From: an uncultured Bacteriovorax sp.
Lineage (GTDB): Bacteria; Bdellovibrionota; Bacteriovoracia; Bacteriovoracales; Bacteriovoracaceae
Length of the DNA stretch: 5,826 nt
Reading direction: 5' to 3'
Assembly (NCBI GenBank): GCA_946482295.1
Contig: CAMLRB010000219.1
Coordinates: forward strand, 1-5,826
Shown here: positions 5,677 through 5,826 of the stretch, piece after piece
How positions within the stretch are numbered: the first letter of the stretch is position 1
Layout: each line of letters opens with the position of its first letter
Position numbers and translations under genes: made by a program
Notes under the pieces: model-generated
Told to the model about the DNA's origin: nothing
Database searches by the model: none
The model's input: only the letters and a program-made list of their open reading frames with translations

Positions 5677-5826
5677 CTATTCGATAATAAGATCGTTTTT
5701 CAATTCGTTGGAACGTGTGCCTTCTTTTGCTGGAAAATAATACTCCAATACACTGGCCGCTGCTTCAATGGTTTCTTTGAGGGCAATCGCCAAATCACCT
5801 TGGTGAACTTTATCTGCAAACTGCAC
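5677..5826 (-). CDS. C-terminal end of a small TPM-domain (DUF477-like) protein, 5' end beyond the window
   Basis: The minus strand is open from the window edge to a TAG at 5679-5677 and encodes the last 49 residues of a protein. The fragment reads FADKVHQGDLAIALKETIE, then LEYYFPAKEG and NELKNDLIIE. This resembles, from memory, the end of small TPM-domain proteins, where a helix with F..GD...GL...I is followed by L...FP....D.NEL.D.I. TPM proteins are often membrane-associated or exported, and their bacterial function is poorly defined. The fragment is too short to be sure. It is the first visible gene of the minus-strand operon, and its stop overlaps the Shine-Dalgarno of the next gene. Confidence 0.6.
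   Translation of the reverse strand: MQFADKVHQGDLAIALKETIEAAASVLEYYFPAKEGTRSNELKNDLIIE

Noticed and set aside
1..5826. Mobile elements, CRISPR arrays, tRNA or rRNA genes, phage or defence systems
   Set aside because: No regularly spaced repeats, transposase, integrase, tRNA-like folds or defence-family motifs were seen anywhere in the window.

Overview
This 5.8-kb window is compact, moderately AT-rich chromosomal DNA from a Gram-negative-type bacterium. It holds eight genes: seven complete, and one cut by the right edge. No rRNA, tRNA, CRISPR array, insertion sequence, phage gene or integrase is visible. Several products carry Sec signal peptides ending in A-x-A, and there is a ThyA/FolA pair and a DUF1343 (NamZ-like) protein without a signal peptide. 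Combined with several small lineage-specific proteins, this would fit a Bdellovibrio/Bacteriovorax-type bacterium, but that placement is an impression and not something the sequence proves.

Layout from left to right: (1) 139-378 (+), a small helical protein of unknown function, faces 381-566 (-), a 61-residue protein with one membrane segment near its C-terminus. Their stop codons are 2 nt apart. (2) An 87-nt divergent promoter region separates the latter from 666-1214 (+), a small secreted protein of unknown function. (3) That gene faces 1217-2407 (-), a DUF1343/NamZ-family protein of GH171 type, predicted to be cytoplasmic. (4) A 145-nt divergent region precedes the thyA-folA operon (2553-3838, +), whose genes overlap by ATGA. 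(5) folA collides head-on with a minus-strand operon that runs from beyond the right edge: TPM-domain protein (partial), a secreted protein with a possible Cys/His/Asp active site, and a secreted pectinacetylesterase/Notum-family hydrolase.

ThyA converts dUMP to dTMP and yields dihydrofolate, which FolA reduces back to tetrahydrofolate, so the pair is a self-contained thymidylate cycle. The minus-strand operon looks like an export-oriented hydrolase cassette. Its genes are tightly coupled: a 7-nt gap in which the Shine-Dalgarno overlaps the previous stop, then a GTGA overlap leading into a GTG start.

The most distinctive structural feature is the packing of the three convergent junctions, with stops at +2 nt, +2 nt and a 4-nt overlap through a shared CTAG. 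There is no intergenic room for terminators, and at two of the three junctions a hairpin plus T-run for the plus-strand transcript lies inside the 3' coding region of the opposing gene. The most interesting protein is the 282-residue secreted candidate cysteine hydrolase. I see no clear evidence for a novel defence or mobile system.
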